Below are positions 1 to 9,638 of a stretch of 64,000 nt of DNA, in pieces. A program made the translations under genes and the position numbers. Origin of the DNA: JBGSKY01 sp041740995. Lineage in GTDB: Bacteria > Planctomycetota > Planctomycetia > Pirellulales > Pirellulaceae. Location of the stretch: positions 1 to 64,000 of the forward strand of contig JBGSKY010000177.1 of NCBI GenBank assembly GCA_041740995.1. The letters are read 5' to 3'. The notes beneath the pieces were generated by a model. It had not been told where the DNA came from. It made no database searches and saw only the letters and a program-made list of their open reading frames with translations. Position 1 is the first letter of the stretch, and every line of letters begins with the position of its first letter.

Positions 1-2522
1 CCATCACTGCCAATCAGGAAATTCAAGAACAATTGCGCAACGACAAAACGCTGCCCGAAGCTGCTTGGTTGTTGCTCGACGGGCGTGATCTTTGCTCCCG
101 CGATGTGAAATCTATTTCGCCTAATTTGCAGATGCCAGCCATTCCTCAACGCCCAAAGTTGCCCTCTGAGCGAACGGTCGTTTGGCGCGATTTCGACTCG
201 CGCAAACTTCTAAATAACGCGCTCACCGTGGTTGATCCATTGCGCGAAATCAATGTCGAACTGTTGGTCACCGAAATCGAATCTCCCGACGAAATAGATC
301 GCATCACCATTGCGGCCGAGCATCTGGAAATTCTGCTCAAGAACGGCAGTTGGTCTATCGCGCCGCTGGTGATGAATCAGCAAGAAATTCGTGAGCAACG
401 TCGAGAGACAGGCGATCCCGGTCAATGGATTTTGCCGTTGACTATCAAGCTCGCGCCGAACACTCCAGACCGTGCCGTCGTGCGGCTACGATATCGAATC
501 GAAAGCGTGACAGAAGCTCCGTTGGTTGATACCTTGCAGGTTTTGGCGCCGGTCGAAGAGCCGATCAAAATTGTTACTAACCAGTTGGTGCGCCGAAACA
601 GCGAAACGAAATGGGAACCGATTATCCCGATCAATCGATGCTTCACACTCCAGCCTTTTGCAGGACACGATTATCAATTCCAGATCATAGCGACCAACAC
701 CGATCGCAGCGACTTGGAATGCACGATCGAATTGGCCAGCTTCGGTCAACGCGCATCGGCGCGCGGTCGATTGCTTGATCGAGAAGGTCGCTTGATCGAA
801 GGCGTGGAGAATCTGCGCCGGTCCGAGCTGAAAACGATCGCGCGCTCTAAGCCCGTGAACTTGGCGCCAGGAAAATCTTCTGTCATCGAGTTCGAGTCGA
901 GCGATGCACTTGCCAATCCGACCGACGCAACGCCTGCGCCGACGGCCAACTCGGCAACCTCAGATTTCAACGTCGACTACGGCATGATTTTGCTGGTCCA
1001 AGTCACCGGAAATAACACCGTTTGGAAACAGTGGCTGGAAATCGAACCAGTCCCCGCATCGAAGTTTTTAAAAGCTGCTGCAAATGTTGCCAAAGACAAC
1101 ACGATCAACGTGTCAGTCAATTTCCAAGACAACAATATCGACGGCCAACCGGATATCACGCCGGCGGATTTTGCGATGAAGGCGCCAGTCAAAGTCGAAT
1201 GGGAGACTCTCAATTGGCAACAGAGCGACGATAAGTTTGCAGGCCGAAGTGGTATTTTAAATCCAGAACTTTCACAAATCGATTTTGTCGCAACAACCGG
1301 TCGAACACGGCGTGACCCGCTCGAGATTTGGCTCAACGTCGACAGTTGGCCGCGAGCCTTGGTCTATGAACTCAATCCATTGGACACTCGAGGCGGAGTT
1401 TTGATTCGACCGGATCATCAAGGTCTGCAAAACATATCTTCGGGCACGATTGTCTATCAGTTTGGCTCAATCGACCCTTTCGCGGAAACACCGCTGCCGA
1501 TTGAACCTTTCGGCGCGGTTTTCAAAGGTCCACTAGAAACACAAGTTCACGTAAAAATGTTGCTCGATTGGCCATTGGAATCCAAGGTGGATCGCGACCA
1601 AAAATACTCGCAACTGCAAATCAGTAGTCGCCCAGACTTCCGTTCGTTTTATGGTGATCGGCAATTGAATATCCGGCTCCGAAAACCTGAATCAGGAATT
1701 CTCTCACTGCGCTGCGATGTGGTCGACTGGGAGTTTGATTTCAGTTTGCAGGACGCTACACGATCATTTAGTTCAAATTTCAAGCTGCATGTGAGCGAGC
1801 CAAGCGGTCGCGAGAACGATTACGAACTGGCACCCATCACGATTGACGGCGAGCAACCGGTGGCGAATCAGCAGCTTACCGATGAAGTGATTCAGGTGGG
1901 AAAACAAACACAGCTATCAGCAACGATTACGGATGCTTCACAAATTGCCGAAGTCATGATTCAAACGGCCGACGCGTCGCGCCCTCGACAGAAGGAAGAC
2001 TGGATCACGATCCCACTGGATAATGTAAAGCGATCTGGTCGAAGTTTCCTGATCCGAAATTTTGTATTACCGACTGAAAGCATGGTTCCTGGCAAGTATT
2101 TAATTTCACTCAAGGTCCGCGACTTTGTCGGTTTGGAGTCGCAGTCGCAACCGTCGGAATTACAAATCATTCCCAAACCGGTTCCGCCGCCGCCCGCTTC
2201 AAACCCGTCAGGCAATCCAGCACAGCCAGCCGAGCCGCCGAAACCGGCATTCAAGGGTCCAATCGAAGGCGTGCTTTTGTTTGGAACTAGCAACAACGCG
2301 CCGCCGACAGCAACTCAGGTCATCATTAAAGAATTGGACGATAAAAAGACCGTTTCAGGCAACGGCAAATTCAAGCTTGGCGATCTCGAGGCCGGCAAGT
2401 ACACAGTGATTGCCACAACCTTATATCAAGGCCGAGCATACGTCGGTGAGAAAGCGATTACTTTAGTCGAGCCGCCCGATTGGAAGAAGCCGATCGAGAT
2501 TCGACTTCATAGAAAAGAGTAA
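1..2522 (+). CDS. Large secreted-type protein, C-terminal part (5' end outside window)
   Basis: The frame is already open at base 3 and runs to TAA at 2520, so the gene begins upstream of the window; the first in-window start codon (TTG at 33) is unlikely to be the real one. About 840 residues are visible. They look extracellular: long beta-rich stretches, few cysteines, a Pro-rich linker near residue 720 (PVPPPPASNPSGNPAQPAEP) and a final ~75 residues (GVLLFGTSNN..., then GNGKFKLGDLEAGKYTVIAT) that read like a carboxypeptidase-regulatory-like or transthyretin-like beta sandwich. Earlier parts resemble bacterial Ig-like modules (SLKVRDFVGLESQSQP). I do not recognise the main family and cannot assign a function; a catalytic domain could lie upstream. 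Confidence 0.75.
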   Translation, partial: ITANQEIQEQLRNDKTLPEAAWLLLDGRDLCSRDVKSISPNLQMPAIPQRPKLPSERTVVWRDFDSRKLLNNALTVVDPLREINVELLVTEIESPDEIDRITIAAEHLEILLKNGSWSIAPLVMNQQEIREQRRETGDPGQWILPLTIKLAPNTPDRAVVRLRYRIESVTEAPLVDTLQVLAPVEEPIKIVTNQLVRRNSETKWEPIIPINRCFTLQPFAGHDYQFQIIATNTDRSDLECTIELASFGQRASARGRLLDREGRLIEGVENLRRSELKTIARSKPVNLAPGKSSVIEFESSDALANPTDATPAPTANSATSDFNVDYGMILLVQVTGNNTVWKQWLEIEPVPASKFLKAAANVAKDNTINVSVNFQDNNIDGQPDITPADFAMKAPVKVEWETLNWQQSDDKFAGRSGILNPELSQIDFVATTGRTRRDPLEIWLNVDSWPRALVYELNPLDTRGGVLIRPDHQGLQNISSGTIVYQFGSIDPFAETPLPIEPFGAVFKGPLETQVHVKMLLDWPLESKVDRDQKYSQLQISSRPDFRSFYGDRQLNIRLRKPESGILSLRCDVVDWEFDFSLQDATRSFSSNFKLHVSEPSGRENDYELAPITIDGEQPVANQQLTDEVIQVGKQTQLSATITDASQIAEVMIQTADASRPRQKEDWITIPLDNVKRSGRSFLIRNFVLPTESMVPGKYLISLKVRDFVGLESQSQPSELQIIPKPVPPPPASNPSGNPAQPAEPPKPAFKGPIEGVLLFGTSNNAPPTATQVIIKELDDKKTVSGNGKFKLGDLEAGKYTVIATTLYQGRAYVGEKAITLVEPPDWKKPIEIRLHRKE

Positions 2523-2575
2523 GCGTACACGTAGACTGCGCCGCTGCTCGAATTTTCTCCTTCAAAAGGAACATT

Positions 2576-3586
2576 GTGAAGACTTATCTTATAACGACGG
2601 ACCAAGGCTTCGAGGCGATTGAGCAGATCGATCAGCCGACCCCAAATCCTGGAACTGGCCAAGTACTGGTGCGCATTGCTGCAGCGTCATTAAACTATCG
2701 CGACCTCGGCGTCGCGGCAGGCGGATACTTGCGAAACGATACTCGACCAGTTGTTCCGCTTTCTGATGGCGCGGGCGAAGTCGTTGCACTTGGTCCAAAC
2801 GTTACGCGGTGGAAAGTCGGCGATCGAGTCAGTCCCATTTTCGTTCGTGATTGGATCGATGGTCCGCCGACTGATGCCGTTCTGAAGACCTGCTTGGGCG
2901 GTGGCGTTGACGGCGTCCTCTCCGAATTCGTAGTCGTCGCCGCAGAGTCGCTCGTCGCAATCCCTGCATCGATGTCTTATGCCGAGGCGGCGACTATCCC
3001 GTGCGCCGCCGTGACGGCTTGGCATGCTCTCTTCGTATCCGGCAATTTACAACGTGGCCAGAGTGTTTTGTTGCTCGGCACCGGAGGTGTATCGATTTTC
3101 GCGTTACAGTTTGCCAGCGCCGCTGGAGCCTCGACTGTTATTACTTCGTCCAGCGATGAAAAATTGAACCAAGCCAAATCATTTGGTGCCAATGAAACCA
3201 TCAACTACAAAACGCATGACGACTGGCACAAAGAAGTAAAGCGTCTGACAGATGGACTTGGTGTCGATCACGTAATCGAAGTCGGCGGTCCTGGCACGCT
3301 AGAAAGGTCGCTTAAGAGCGGCAAAGTTGGGGGGTATATTCATTTGATCGGCGTACTTGATTCCCCATCGGCAAAGATCAGCCCGATGCTGAGCGTTTTT
3401 AATTTGTTGACCATTCGCGGCATCTATGTTGGTAGCCGAACGATGCACCAATCGGCTTTAGACTTTATTACCAAGCACCGAATCAAACCGGTAATCGATC
3501 GGATTTTTCCATTCAGCCAATCGATCGATGCGTACCGATACTTCGCCAGTCAACAACATGTCGGCAAAGTCGTTATCGAAATGTAA
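2576..3586 (+). CDS. NAD(P)-dependent alcohol dehydrogenase / quinone oxidoreductase-like, MDR family
   Basis: A 336-residue medium-chain dehydrogenase/reductase. The N-terminal GroES-like half (ASLNYRDLGVA, PLSDGAGEVVALG, KVGDRVSPIF) is followed by a Rossmann half with the dinucleotide loop GTGGVS at about residues 168-173. The structural-zinc cysteine cluster of classical alcohol dehydrogenases is absent, which points to the zinc-free quinone-oxidoreductase branch. It probably reduces a small aldehyde, enone or quinone with NAD(P)H in the cytoplasm; the substrate cannot be read from sequence. The GTG start is chosen because AAAGGA lies about 7 bases upstream and the protein then begins in the family's usual place. 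It follows the upstream secreted-protein gene by 53 bases; the functional link is unclear. Confidence 0.9.
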   Translation: MKTYLITTDQGFEAIEQIDQPTPNPGTGQVLVRIAAASLNYRDLGVAAGGYLRNDTRPVVPLSDGAGEVVALGPNVTRWKVGDRVSPIFVRDWIDGPPTDAVLKTCLGGGVDGVLSEFVVVAAESLVAIPASMSYAEAATIPCAAVTAWHALFVSGNLQRGQSVLLLGTGGVSIFALQFASAAGASTVITSSSDEKLNQAKSFGANETINYKTHDDWHKEVKRLTDGLGVDHVIEVGGPGTLERSLKSGKVGGYIHLIGVLDSPSAKISPMLSVFNLLTIRGIYVGSRTMHQSALDFITKHRIKPVIDRIFPFSQSIDAYRYFASQQHVGKVVIEM

Positions 3587-4154
3587 TCATCGACGAGTCA
3601 CGGAATTGTGCTGAGCAAACGAGACGTCATCAATGAGGGCAAAGCGTCTCGATGAAGAAGATATCGCAAATGCAAGATATTGGTCCGTTCGCTTGGACAG
3701 CCCTCGCAGAGTGAGTTTTTCTCATGGGTAACCATCTACCTCGTTTTGCTGCTTTCGAAAGCGCGAGCCTTTGCATTGGCGTGCGCTCTTCCTGCCAAGC
3801 AAAAGTTTCGCCAGCTAACCAAACGACCATCTCGAATCCTGCCTCCGTTGGTTTACTCCGTCGGAGCAAGATTTTTCAACATTCCAAGCAGACTGACTCT
3901 TCTATCAGAGTGAATCTGTTGTCATTTTTCGACGACAACACTTCAGATGAACGAAAGGTTTCCACCATTGGAAAGAAGCTCAATCGGAGCCATATCGACT
4001 TTGTCTCGTCGATCAACAATTTGTTCGGGCATGCTGCCACCTAAACCTTCTGTCTTAAATCTCGTCGACGGGCTATAGTGATAGCGAGAGGCCTACGCCG
4101 GTTCCTTCCGAACGTTCTGCTGGGCACACACATCGCGATTTGGGTTGTCTGGAA
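3587..4154. other. Intergenic region before the RND pump
   Basis: About 570 bases without a convincing gene. Short frames exist on both strands (3724-4044 forward, 3630-3869 reverse) but have no recognisable domain and no good ribosome site. TATAGT at 4074-4079 could be the -10 element of the downstream pump gene, but there is no good -35 at the right distance. The reverse frame (containing GETFAWQEERTPMQRLALSK) overlaps the forward one and may reflect a degenerate repeat rather than a gene. Confidence 0.5.
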
Positions 4155-7100
4155 ATGAAAAATATCATTCGTTGGGCGGTGCGAAACAGCCCCGGCATCA
4201 ATGTTTTGCTGGTGATCACGCTCGGATTGGGACTCGCCTCGTTTTTCATGATGAGGAGGGAAACGTTCCCCGAATTTCAGCTCGAAGTCGTGCTCATAAC
4301 CGTGCCATATCCTGGCGCTTCGCCAGACGAAGTCGAAACGGGGATCTGCACCAAAATCGAAGAGGAAATTCAGTCGCTAGCGGGCATCAAAAAGATTACC
4401 AGCATCGCTCGCGAGGGTGGCGGTTATACGCTGGCTGAATTGCAGAGCAATACCGATCCGCAAAGAGTCCTTTCCGAAATTCGGTCAGCCGTCGATCGAA
4501 TTAGCGTCAAATTCCCTCAGCTCAGCGAACGCGCGACTGTTGAACAAATCACCTTTCGATCCCCGGCTATTCGAGTTGCGATCATCGGCCCTGATGATCG
4601 ATCCGACGAGGCTGAGTTGCGATTGCGAACACTGGCCGAAGAGACCCGCGAACGTTTACTCGACTTGCCAGCGGTTTCGCAGGCCGAAATCATCAACGGC
4701 AAGCCGTATCAGATCGACGTCGAACTGTCTGAAGATACGCTCCGCAAGTATGGTTTGACGCTCAGTGATGTTGCCAGCACCCTTCGACGAGAAAATATGG
4801 AATTGCCTAGCGGTCAGATTAAATCCGATGGGCAAGAAATTTTACTTCGAGGCAAAAACAAAAGAGATTATGGAGACGACATCAGCAAGCTGCCGGTCGT
4901 CACACAAGCCACCGGAGCAGTTCTGACTGTCGGCGATCTTGGGCGTGTCCGTGATCAATTCGAAGACGTGACTTCGATTAGCGAGATTGACGGGCACCCT
5001 GCACAAGTCATTTTGATTGAGCGGAGCAGCCAAGAAGATTTGCTCAGTTTGACCGACCAAGTCCACGAATTTGTCGCAACAGCAGCCGCGCCACCGGGCT
5101 ATAAAATCACGGCTTGGGGTGACGAGTCAGTTGACGTTCGAGACCGAATCCGGATGCTTCGTGACAACGGTCTGCAAGGCGGTTTGATCGTCTTTTTGAT
5201 GCTTTCAATTTTCTTGAATCCAAGGTTGGCATTCTGGGTTGCGGTCGGCATTCCAATTAGCGTTTTTGGTGCAGGCATCGTGCTGCTGGCGGCCGGTCAG
5301 ACGCTCAATATGCTCAGCATGTTCGCTTTCCTTATGGCCGTCGGTATTGTGGTCGATGACGGAATCGTGATCGGTGAAAATATTTATGCACATCGTTTAT
5401 TAGGCAAGTCAAATTTACAAGCCGCCATTGATGGCGCTAGTGAAGTCCTTCCGTCGGTTACATCGAGTGTTGCGACCACTATTGTCGCTTTTATGCCACT
5501 GTTCTTTGTGACCGGCGTGATGGGGAAGTTTATCGCAGTGATGCCGCTAGCAATTATCGCCATGCTGCTTATTTCACTAGCCGAAGTTTGCTTTGCACTG
5601 CCAGGTCACCTGTCGCACGACGAGCATGGAAAGCAATCGTCGATGAAGCGACTTTTGTCGATCTTGACAGTTCCGCTAATGCCGCTCGCAAAGCTGTTTG
5701 AGTTTCTAGGAAAATGGGCGGACAAAGGCTTGGAGTGGTTCAACAAACGAATTTATGTACCCGTGCTGTGGGCCGTGCTGCGATATCCACTATTACCAAT
5801 TTCATTTGGTTTGTTCATGTGTATTACGGCCGCGGCGTTGGTTCGTTCTGGTGCAGTTCCGTTTGAATTCTTTCCAAAACTGGACGGCAAGAACGTGATT
5901 GCGCAGGTGGTTTACCCGAGTGGTACGCCGGCGTCGGTCACAACTAGCGCCGTTCGCCGTATTGAAAGCGCGGCGAGAGAATTGTCGCAAGAAATTTACG
6001 ATGAAGAAGTAGCCAATAAGACGAATATCACTCCGCCCCCAGAGAAAGCTGGTGGGATCAACGGCCCTGTCAAATTGACGTTTTTACAGGTCGGCTACTC
6101 TAGCGGTGACGGCGGTCCAAACCAGGCCGCGACGGGAACTGGATCAAGCGTTGGCCAAGTCACTTGTGAGCTGCATGATGCCACGATGCGAAACATCACG
6201 AGCCAGGAAGTGATCAACCGCTGGCGCACAAAGGCTGGCGATTTTCCGGGTGCCGAACGAGTGACTTATAACGCCGCCAATATGGGGCCGGGCGGCAAAG
6301 CGCTGGAGTTCAAGGTGCTAGCGCCGACTGTGGCACAACCACAATTGGAAGCGGCGGTCGAAGCGTGCAAAGCGATGTTGGCAACGTTCGAAGGCGTCGA
6401 CGATATTCGCGACGACAATGTGCCTGGCAAGTACGAGTTTCAGTTCAAAGTTAAAGAGTCCGCTCAGCCGCTTGGTGTTACAACGAATGATCTTGCCGAA
6501 GCGATTCGCAGCTCGTACTACGGCGCCGAAGTCATGCGGCTCCAACGCGGGCGGCACGAAGTGAAGTTGATGGTTCGCTATCCCGAACAACAACGACAAT
6601 CGCTGGCCGACTTTCAGAACATTCGCGTCATCGGCAAGGATGGCGTTGAGCGTCCGTTCTTAGAGCTGGCAGAGGTCAAAGTCGAGCGGGGATATAACGA
6701 AATCAATCGGCTTGACCAATATCGATCGATCACTGTATCAGCCGACGTCGACGTGAAGAAAGGGGCCAACGCATTCACGATCGCGAAATCACTGCAAGAC
6801 GAATTGGTTCCGAAGTTGATGGAAAAATATCCGACGCTTCGCTTTCGATGGGAAGGCGAGCAACAGCAAACTGCCGAAGCGTTTCAAAGCATGTTGATCG
6901 GCTTCGGGGTGGCGATGCTAGCGATGTACATTTTGCTCGTTATGGAATTCCGCTCTTACCTTCAACCGATATTGATTCTGACGATTGTTCCCTTTGGCAT
7001 CGTTGGCGCGATCTATGGTCATGCCTTCATGGGATTGTCGCTTACCTTGTACAGCCTGTTCGGTATTATAACGCTTTCAGGCGTTATCGTGAACGACTCG

Positions 7101-7478
7101 ATCGTCATGGTCGACTTTATCAACCGTTCGGTTCGCGAAGGCATACCGTTAATGGAAGCTCTTGAGCTTTCCGGACAACGACGTCTGCGGGCGGTGCTGC
7201 TGACTAGCGTGACGACGATTGCGGGGCTGACGCCGATGTTGATGGAGAAATCTTTTCAAGCGCAAGTGCTCATTCCAATGGCGACCAGCTTGGCATTTGG
7301 CTTGTTGATGACAACCGTTTTAGTGTTGTTCATCGTGCCATTTTTCTACCGTGTTTACGCCTGGTTCATCGGGCAATTCGGCTATGACGTTGGAGTTGAT
7401 CCGGGCGAGTGGATCGAAAAAGATGGAACAAAGTCAGATTCGCCATCGGTCACTGGAGAGATAGTACCGGTCAGTTGA
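4155..7478 (+). CDS. RND-family efflux pump, inner-membrane permease (AcrB/HAE1-like)
   Basis: About 1107 residues, the length of hydrophobe/amphiphile RND pumps. The N-terminus (IIRWAVRNSPGINVLLVITL) is the first membrane helix, followed by a periplasmic porter region (PGASPDEVETGICTKIEEEI). Helices 2-6 begin near residue 340, with the proton-relay Asp pair in VVDDGIVIGEN (D401-D402). A second periplasmic region and the second helix set follow (SGVIVNDSIVMVDFINRSVREG). It should export lipophilic compounds using the proton gradient. No membrane-fusion protein or TolC-like outer-membrane gene lies beside it, so partners must be encoded elsewhere. I start at ATG 4155 rather than TTG 4140 because the family begins directly with the helix. 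The stop lies four bases from that of the convergent phosphatase gene. Confidence 0.93.
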   Translation: MKNIIRWAVRNSPGINVLLVITLGLGLASFFMMRRETFPEFQLEVVLITVPYPGASPDEVETGICTKIEEEIQSLAGIKKITSIAREGGGYTLAELQSNTDPQRVLSEIRSAVDRISVKFPQLSERATVEQITFRSPAIRVAIIGPDDRSDEAELRLRTLAEETRERLLDLPAVSQAEIINGKPYQIDVELSEDTLRKYGLTLSDVASTLRRENMELPSGQIKSDGQEILLRGKNKRDYGDDISKLPVVTQATGAVLTVGDLGRVRDQFEDVTSISEIDGHPAQVILIERSSQEDLLSLTDQVHEFVATAAAPPGYKITAWGDESVDVRDRIRMLRDNGLQGGLIVFLMLSIFLNPRLAFWVAVGIPISVFGAGIVLLAAGQTLNMLSMFAFLMAVGIVVDDGIVIGENIYAHRLLGKSNLQAAIDGASEVLPSVTSSVATTIVAFMPLFFVTGVMGKFIAVMPLAIIAMLLISLAEVCFALPGHLSHDEHGKQSSMKRLLSILTVPLMPLAKLFEFLGKWADKGLEWFNKRIYVPVLWAVLRYPLLPISFGLFMCITAAALVRSGAVPFEFFPKLDGKNVIAQVVYPSGTPASVTTSAVRRIESAARELSQEIYDEEVANKTNITPPPEKAGGINGPVKLTFLQVGYSSGDGGPNQAATGTGSSVGQVTCELHDATMRNITSQEVINRWRTKAGDFPGAERVTYNAANMGPGGKALEFKVLAPTVAQPQLEAAVEACKAMLATFEGVDDIRDDNVPGKYEFQFKVKESAQPLGVTTNDLAEAIRSSYYGAEVMRLQRGRHEVKLMVRYPEQQRQSLADFQNIRVIGKDGVERPFLELAEVKVERGYNEINRLDQYRSITVSADVDVKKGANAFTIAKSLQDELVPKLMEKYPTLRFRWEGEQQQTAEAFQSMLIGFGVAMLAMYILLVMEFRSYLQPILILTIVPFGIVGAIYGHAFMGLSLTLYSLFGIITLSGVIVNDSIVMVDFINRSVREGIPLMEALELSGQRRLRAVLLTSVTTIAGLTPMLMEKSFQAQVLIPMATSLAFGLLMTTVLVLFIVPFFYRVYAWFIGQFGYDVGVDPGEWIEKDGTKSDSPSVTGEIVPVS

Positions 7479-7482
7479 AAAA

Positions 7483-8235
7483 TTAGTGCGTCGCCAGTTG
7501 GTGTTCCGACGTTGTCTTTCCAAGCGGGATGAACCATCGTGTCGTTAGCTTGCTGAGCCAATTTCCCTTCGGAACGCCGTTCCAATTCCGGACGATCTTG
7601 CCATGCAAATCAACTTGCAAAGCAGTTCGACGATCGACATCGTAGGCCGTCAAATATCCGCCTCCAAAGCAAAACGTATCCAAACAAACCAAGTGACCGA
7701 AATCAGCAACATTCCCATTGGTTTGCGGAGTATGACCAACAACAACCGTCTTGCCACTGCAATGCGGTTTGGGCAGCGGCCACATCAAGTGCGACCAAAG
7801 CCGTGTTTCTTGATCAGTCGTCGCGATCGGCATATTCGCGTGATAGTTTGCATGAACAAAGATGTGTGTTTCGGTTTCAAAGTAATTAACACACTCTTCA
7901 AGAAATTTTAGATGGTGTCTTGGGACCTCGCTCGGCTGACAAAAATCGTAGCTTGCCAGCGTCGCTGCGCCGCCGATCATGTCCCACATTGCTTGATCGA
8001 CTTGGCCTTCACACCAAAGCTGCATAATCGAATCGTGGTTACCGCGAAGGAAGACATTTCTTGATGGAGCAGCTAGGGTTGAAAGTATTTCCAGCACGGC
8101 TCGCGAATCGGGTCCGCGATCCACATAATCACCCAAGAATATAAGCGTGTCTTCGCTCGTCGGTTCAACAGCCGCTAGCAACCGTTTTAATGCGGCGGAG
8201 CACCCGTGAATATCTCCAATTGCGATCGTTCTCAC
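7483..8235 (-). CDS. Calcineurin-like metallophosphatase (PrpA/ApaH-type serine/threonine phosphatase)
   Basis: From GTG 8235 the protein has 250 residues and shows the full bimetal phosphoesterase signature: GDIHG (residues 7-11), GDYVDRGPDS (35-44), RGNHD (64-68), then HANYH and VVVGHTPQTNG with the late metal-binding histidines. This set is typical of bacterial PP2A-like protein phosphatases and ApaH-like diadenosine tetraphosphatases; sequence alone does not choose between them. The frame stays open to 8343, but the extra 36 residues do not look like the family and their 5' end lies inside an intergenic repeat, so I place the start just before the first motif. The upstream ribosome site is weak. 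Convergent with the RND pump, 4 bases between stops. Confidence 0.88.
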   Translation of the reverse strand: MRTIAIGDIHGCSAALKRLLAAVEPTSEDTLIFLGDYVDRGPDSRAVLEILSTLAAPSRNVFLRGNHDSIMQLWCEGQVDQAMWDMIGGAATLASYDFCQPSEVPRHHLKFLEECVNYFETETHIFVHANYHANMPIATTDQETRLWSHLMWPLPKPHCSGKTVVVGHTPQTNGNVADFGHLVCLDTFCFGGGYLTAYDVDRRTALQVDLHGKIVRNWNGVPKGNWLSKLTTRWFIPLGKTTSEHQLATH

Positions 8236-8337
8236 TTGTGCGCCTGCGTTTTGAGAGGGTTGGTCTGGACGAATCGTGTGAAGAGTGAAAAGCTGCCAGG
8301 GCAACGTCCAACAATAATTTACAACCTTAAGTGTTCG

Positions 8338-8470
8338 GCGCAAGCCGTCGGGTTCGTAATTGACTCCGAAAAACCGGAGGGCTCGCGCCCTTCCGCTAAT
8401 GTTATAAAACGAAGGACCGCGAGCTTCCGTTAGTGTTATAAGCCGAAGGGCTTGCGTCCTACCGCTCTCG
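8338..8470. repeat. Degenerate cluster of family-A palindromic repeats
   Basis: The best copy is at 8371-8400 on the minus strand: AACCGG ... GGGC-TCGC-GCCC ... CCGCTAA, i.e. a GGGC/GCCC stem with a GCGA loop when read on the minus strand. A partial copy precedes it at 8338-8366 (GGCGCAAGCC..., ending in the TTGACTCC-like spacer also seen near 23.9 kb), and two decayed copies follow around 8411-8432 and 8441-8470. This lies between the divergent phosphatase and prenyltransferase genes. See the cleaner copies at 13448-13603 and 23796-24029. Confidence 0.7.
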
Positions 8471-8553
8471 GCTCGCGTCTTAATAACCGTTGAAAGCTAA
8501 TTTAGAAAACACCCTTTTTCAAAGTTTGAACAAAGCTATTTGACAGTTACAAC

Positions 8554-9558
8554 ATGTATCTTCACTTCGGTCGAAACTTTGCCAATTGCCCACAGAAAGG
8601 TCCTAACATTCCTTCAACACTTTCAAAAACCGAACTGCCCTTTTTGGGCCGAGCTCGTTTGTATCTGGAAATGGTGCGGTTCAGCCATACCATCTTTGCG
8701 ATGCCATTCGCGCTTCTGTCAGCTATTTGGTGCCTTGCGTTGGCCAATCGCGAGGGCGGTTCAATGATGGAAATATTGCAGCCTTTGCGTTGGCTCGGAA
8801 TGTTTGTCTGCATGGTTTCCGCCCGAAACTTTGCGATGACTGTCAATCGCATTGCCGATCGACGACAGGACGCCGCTAATCCTAGGACAGAAAAACGTCA
8901 TTTGCCAGCCGGGCTGATTTCGGTTCGCGACGCAGCGGTTTTTGCCAGTTTTAATGCCGTGGTTTTCTTGTCAGGTTGCTTGCTTTTTCTGCCAAATTGG
9001 TTGCCTGTTGTACTCGCTTCGCCTGTTCTGGCGGTGTTGGCGATGTACAGTTTTGTCAAGCGTTGGTCGTCGTTGGTCCACTTTTTCCTAGGCTTTTCGC
9101 TGATGCTGGCTCCGGTTTGCGTTTGGGTTGCGTTTCGCGGCGAAGCTTTACTTGTGAATCCTGCCGATTTATTACCGGCCGGACTTTTGGGGCTGACTGT
9201 CCTGCTTTGGGTAACCGGCTTCGACGTGATTTACGCGACACAAGACAGCGATTTCGATCGACGCAGCGGCCATTTCTCACTGCCCGCACGGCTGGGAGTG
9301 GCTGCTTCGCTCCGTTTGGCCGCTCTGTTACATTTGTTGATGCTGATTCCGGCGATCGCGATTCTATTTTTGTGCCCGCAACTGAGACTCGGTTGGATTT
9401 ACGGATCCGGGGTCGCGCTGATCGCAATTGTGCTGGTTTACGAAAATTGGCTAGTCAATCCGAATGACCTCAGCCGCGTGAATCTCGCATTTTTCCAAGC
9501 CAACGCGGTCGTTGGGTTAGTTTTTCTAGTCGCTGGCGGGTTAGACTCGTGGTGGTGA
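8554..9558 (+). CDS. mqnP: UbiA-family prenyltransferase, likely menaquinone-pathway MqnP
   Basis: A 334-residue polytopic membrane protein of the UbiA superfamily, which transfers a polyprenyl chain from its diphosphate to an aromatic acid. Both Asp-rich Mg-diphosphate motifs are visible: NRIADRRQDAANPRT (N98, D102, D106) and YATQDSDFD (D231, D235), separated by hydrophobic helices. RFSHTIFAMPFALLSA is the usual first helix. The start of mqnE lies 80 bases downstream on the same strand, which suggests this is the prenyltransferase of the futalosine pathway (MqnP) rather than UbiA of ubiquinone synthesis; that is inference from context. The ATG at 8554 has no clear Shine-Dalgarno sequence, so the first ~25 residues are uncertain. 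Confidence 0.87.
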   Translation: MYLHFGRNFANCPQKGPNIPSTLSKTELPFLGRARLYLEMVRFSHTIFAMPFALLSAIWCLALANREGGSMMEILQPLRWLGMFVCMVSARNFAMTVNRIADRRQDAANPRTEKRHLPAGLISVRDAAVFASFNAVVFLSGCLLFLPNWLPVVLASPVLAVLAMYSFVKRWSSLVHFFLGFSLMLAPVCVWVAFRGEALLVNPADLLPAGLLGLTVLLWVTGFDVIYATQDSDFDRRSGHFSLPARLGVAASLRLAALLHLLMLIPAIAILFLCPQLRLGWIYGSGVALIAIVLVYENWLVNPNDLSRVNLAFFQANAVVGLVFLVAGGLDSWW

Positions 9559-9638
9559 TGAGATGACGTTACCATAGGCTGGCGGCTGGGCCGGAATTTG
9601 TCCGCCGCATAATTCTGTTATTTGATTATTGAATTTCG

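Noticed and set aside
3630..3869. Minus-strand 79-codon frame and overlapping plus-strand 106-codon frame (3724-4044)
   Set aside because: No ribosome site, no domain and mutual overlap; at most a degenerate repeat.
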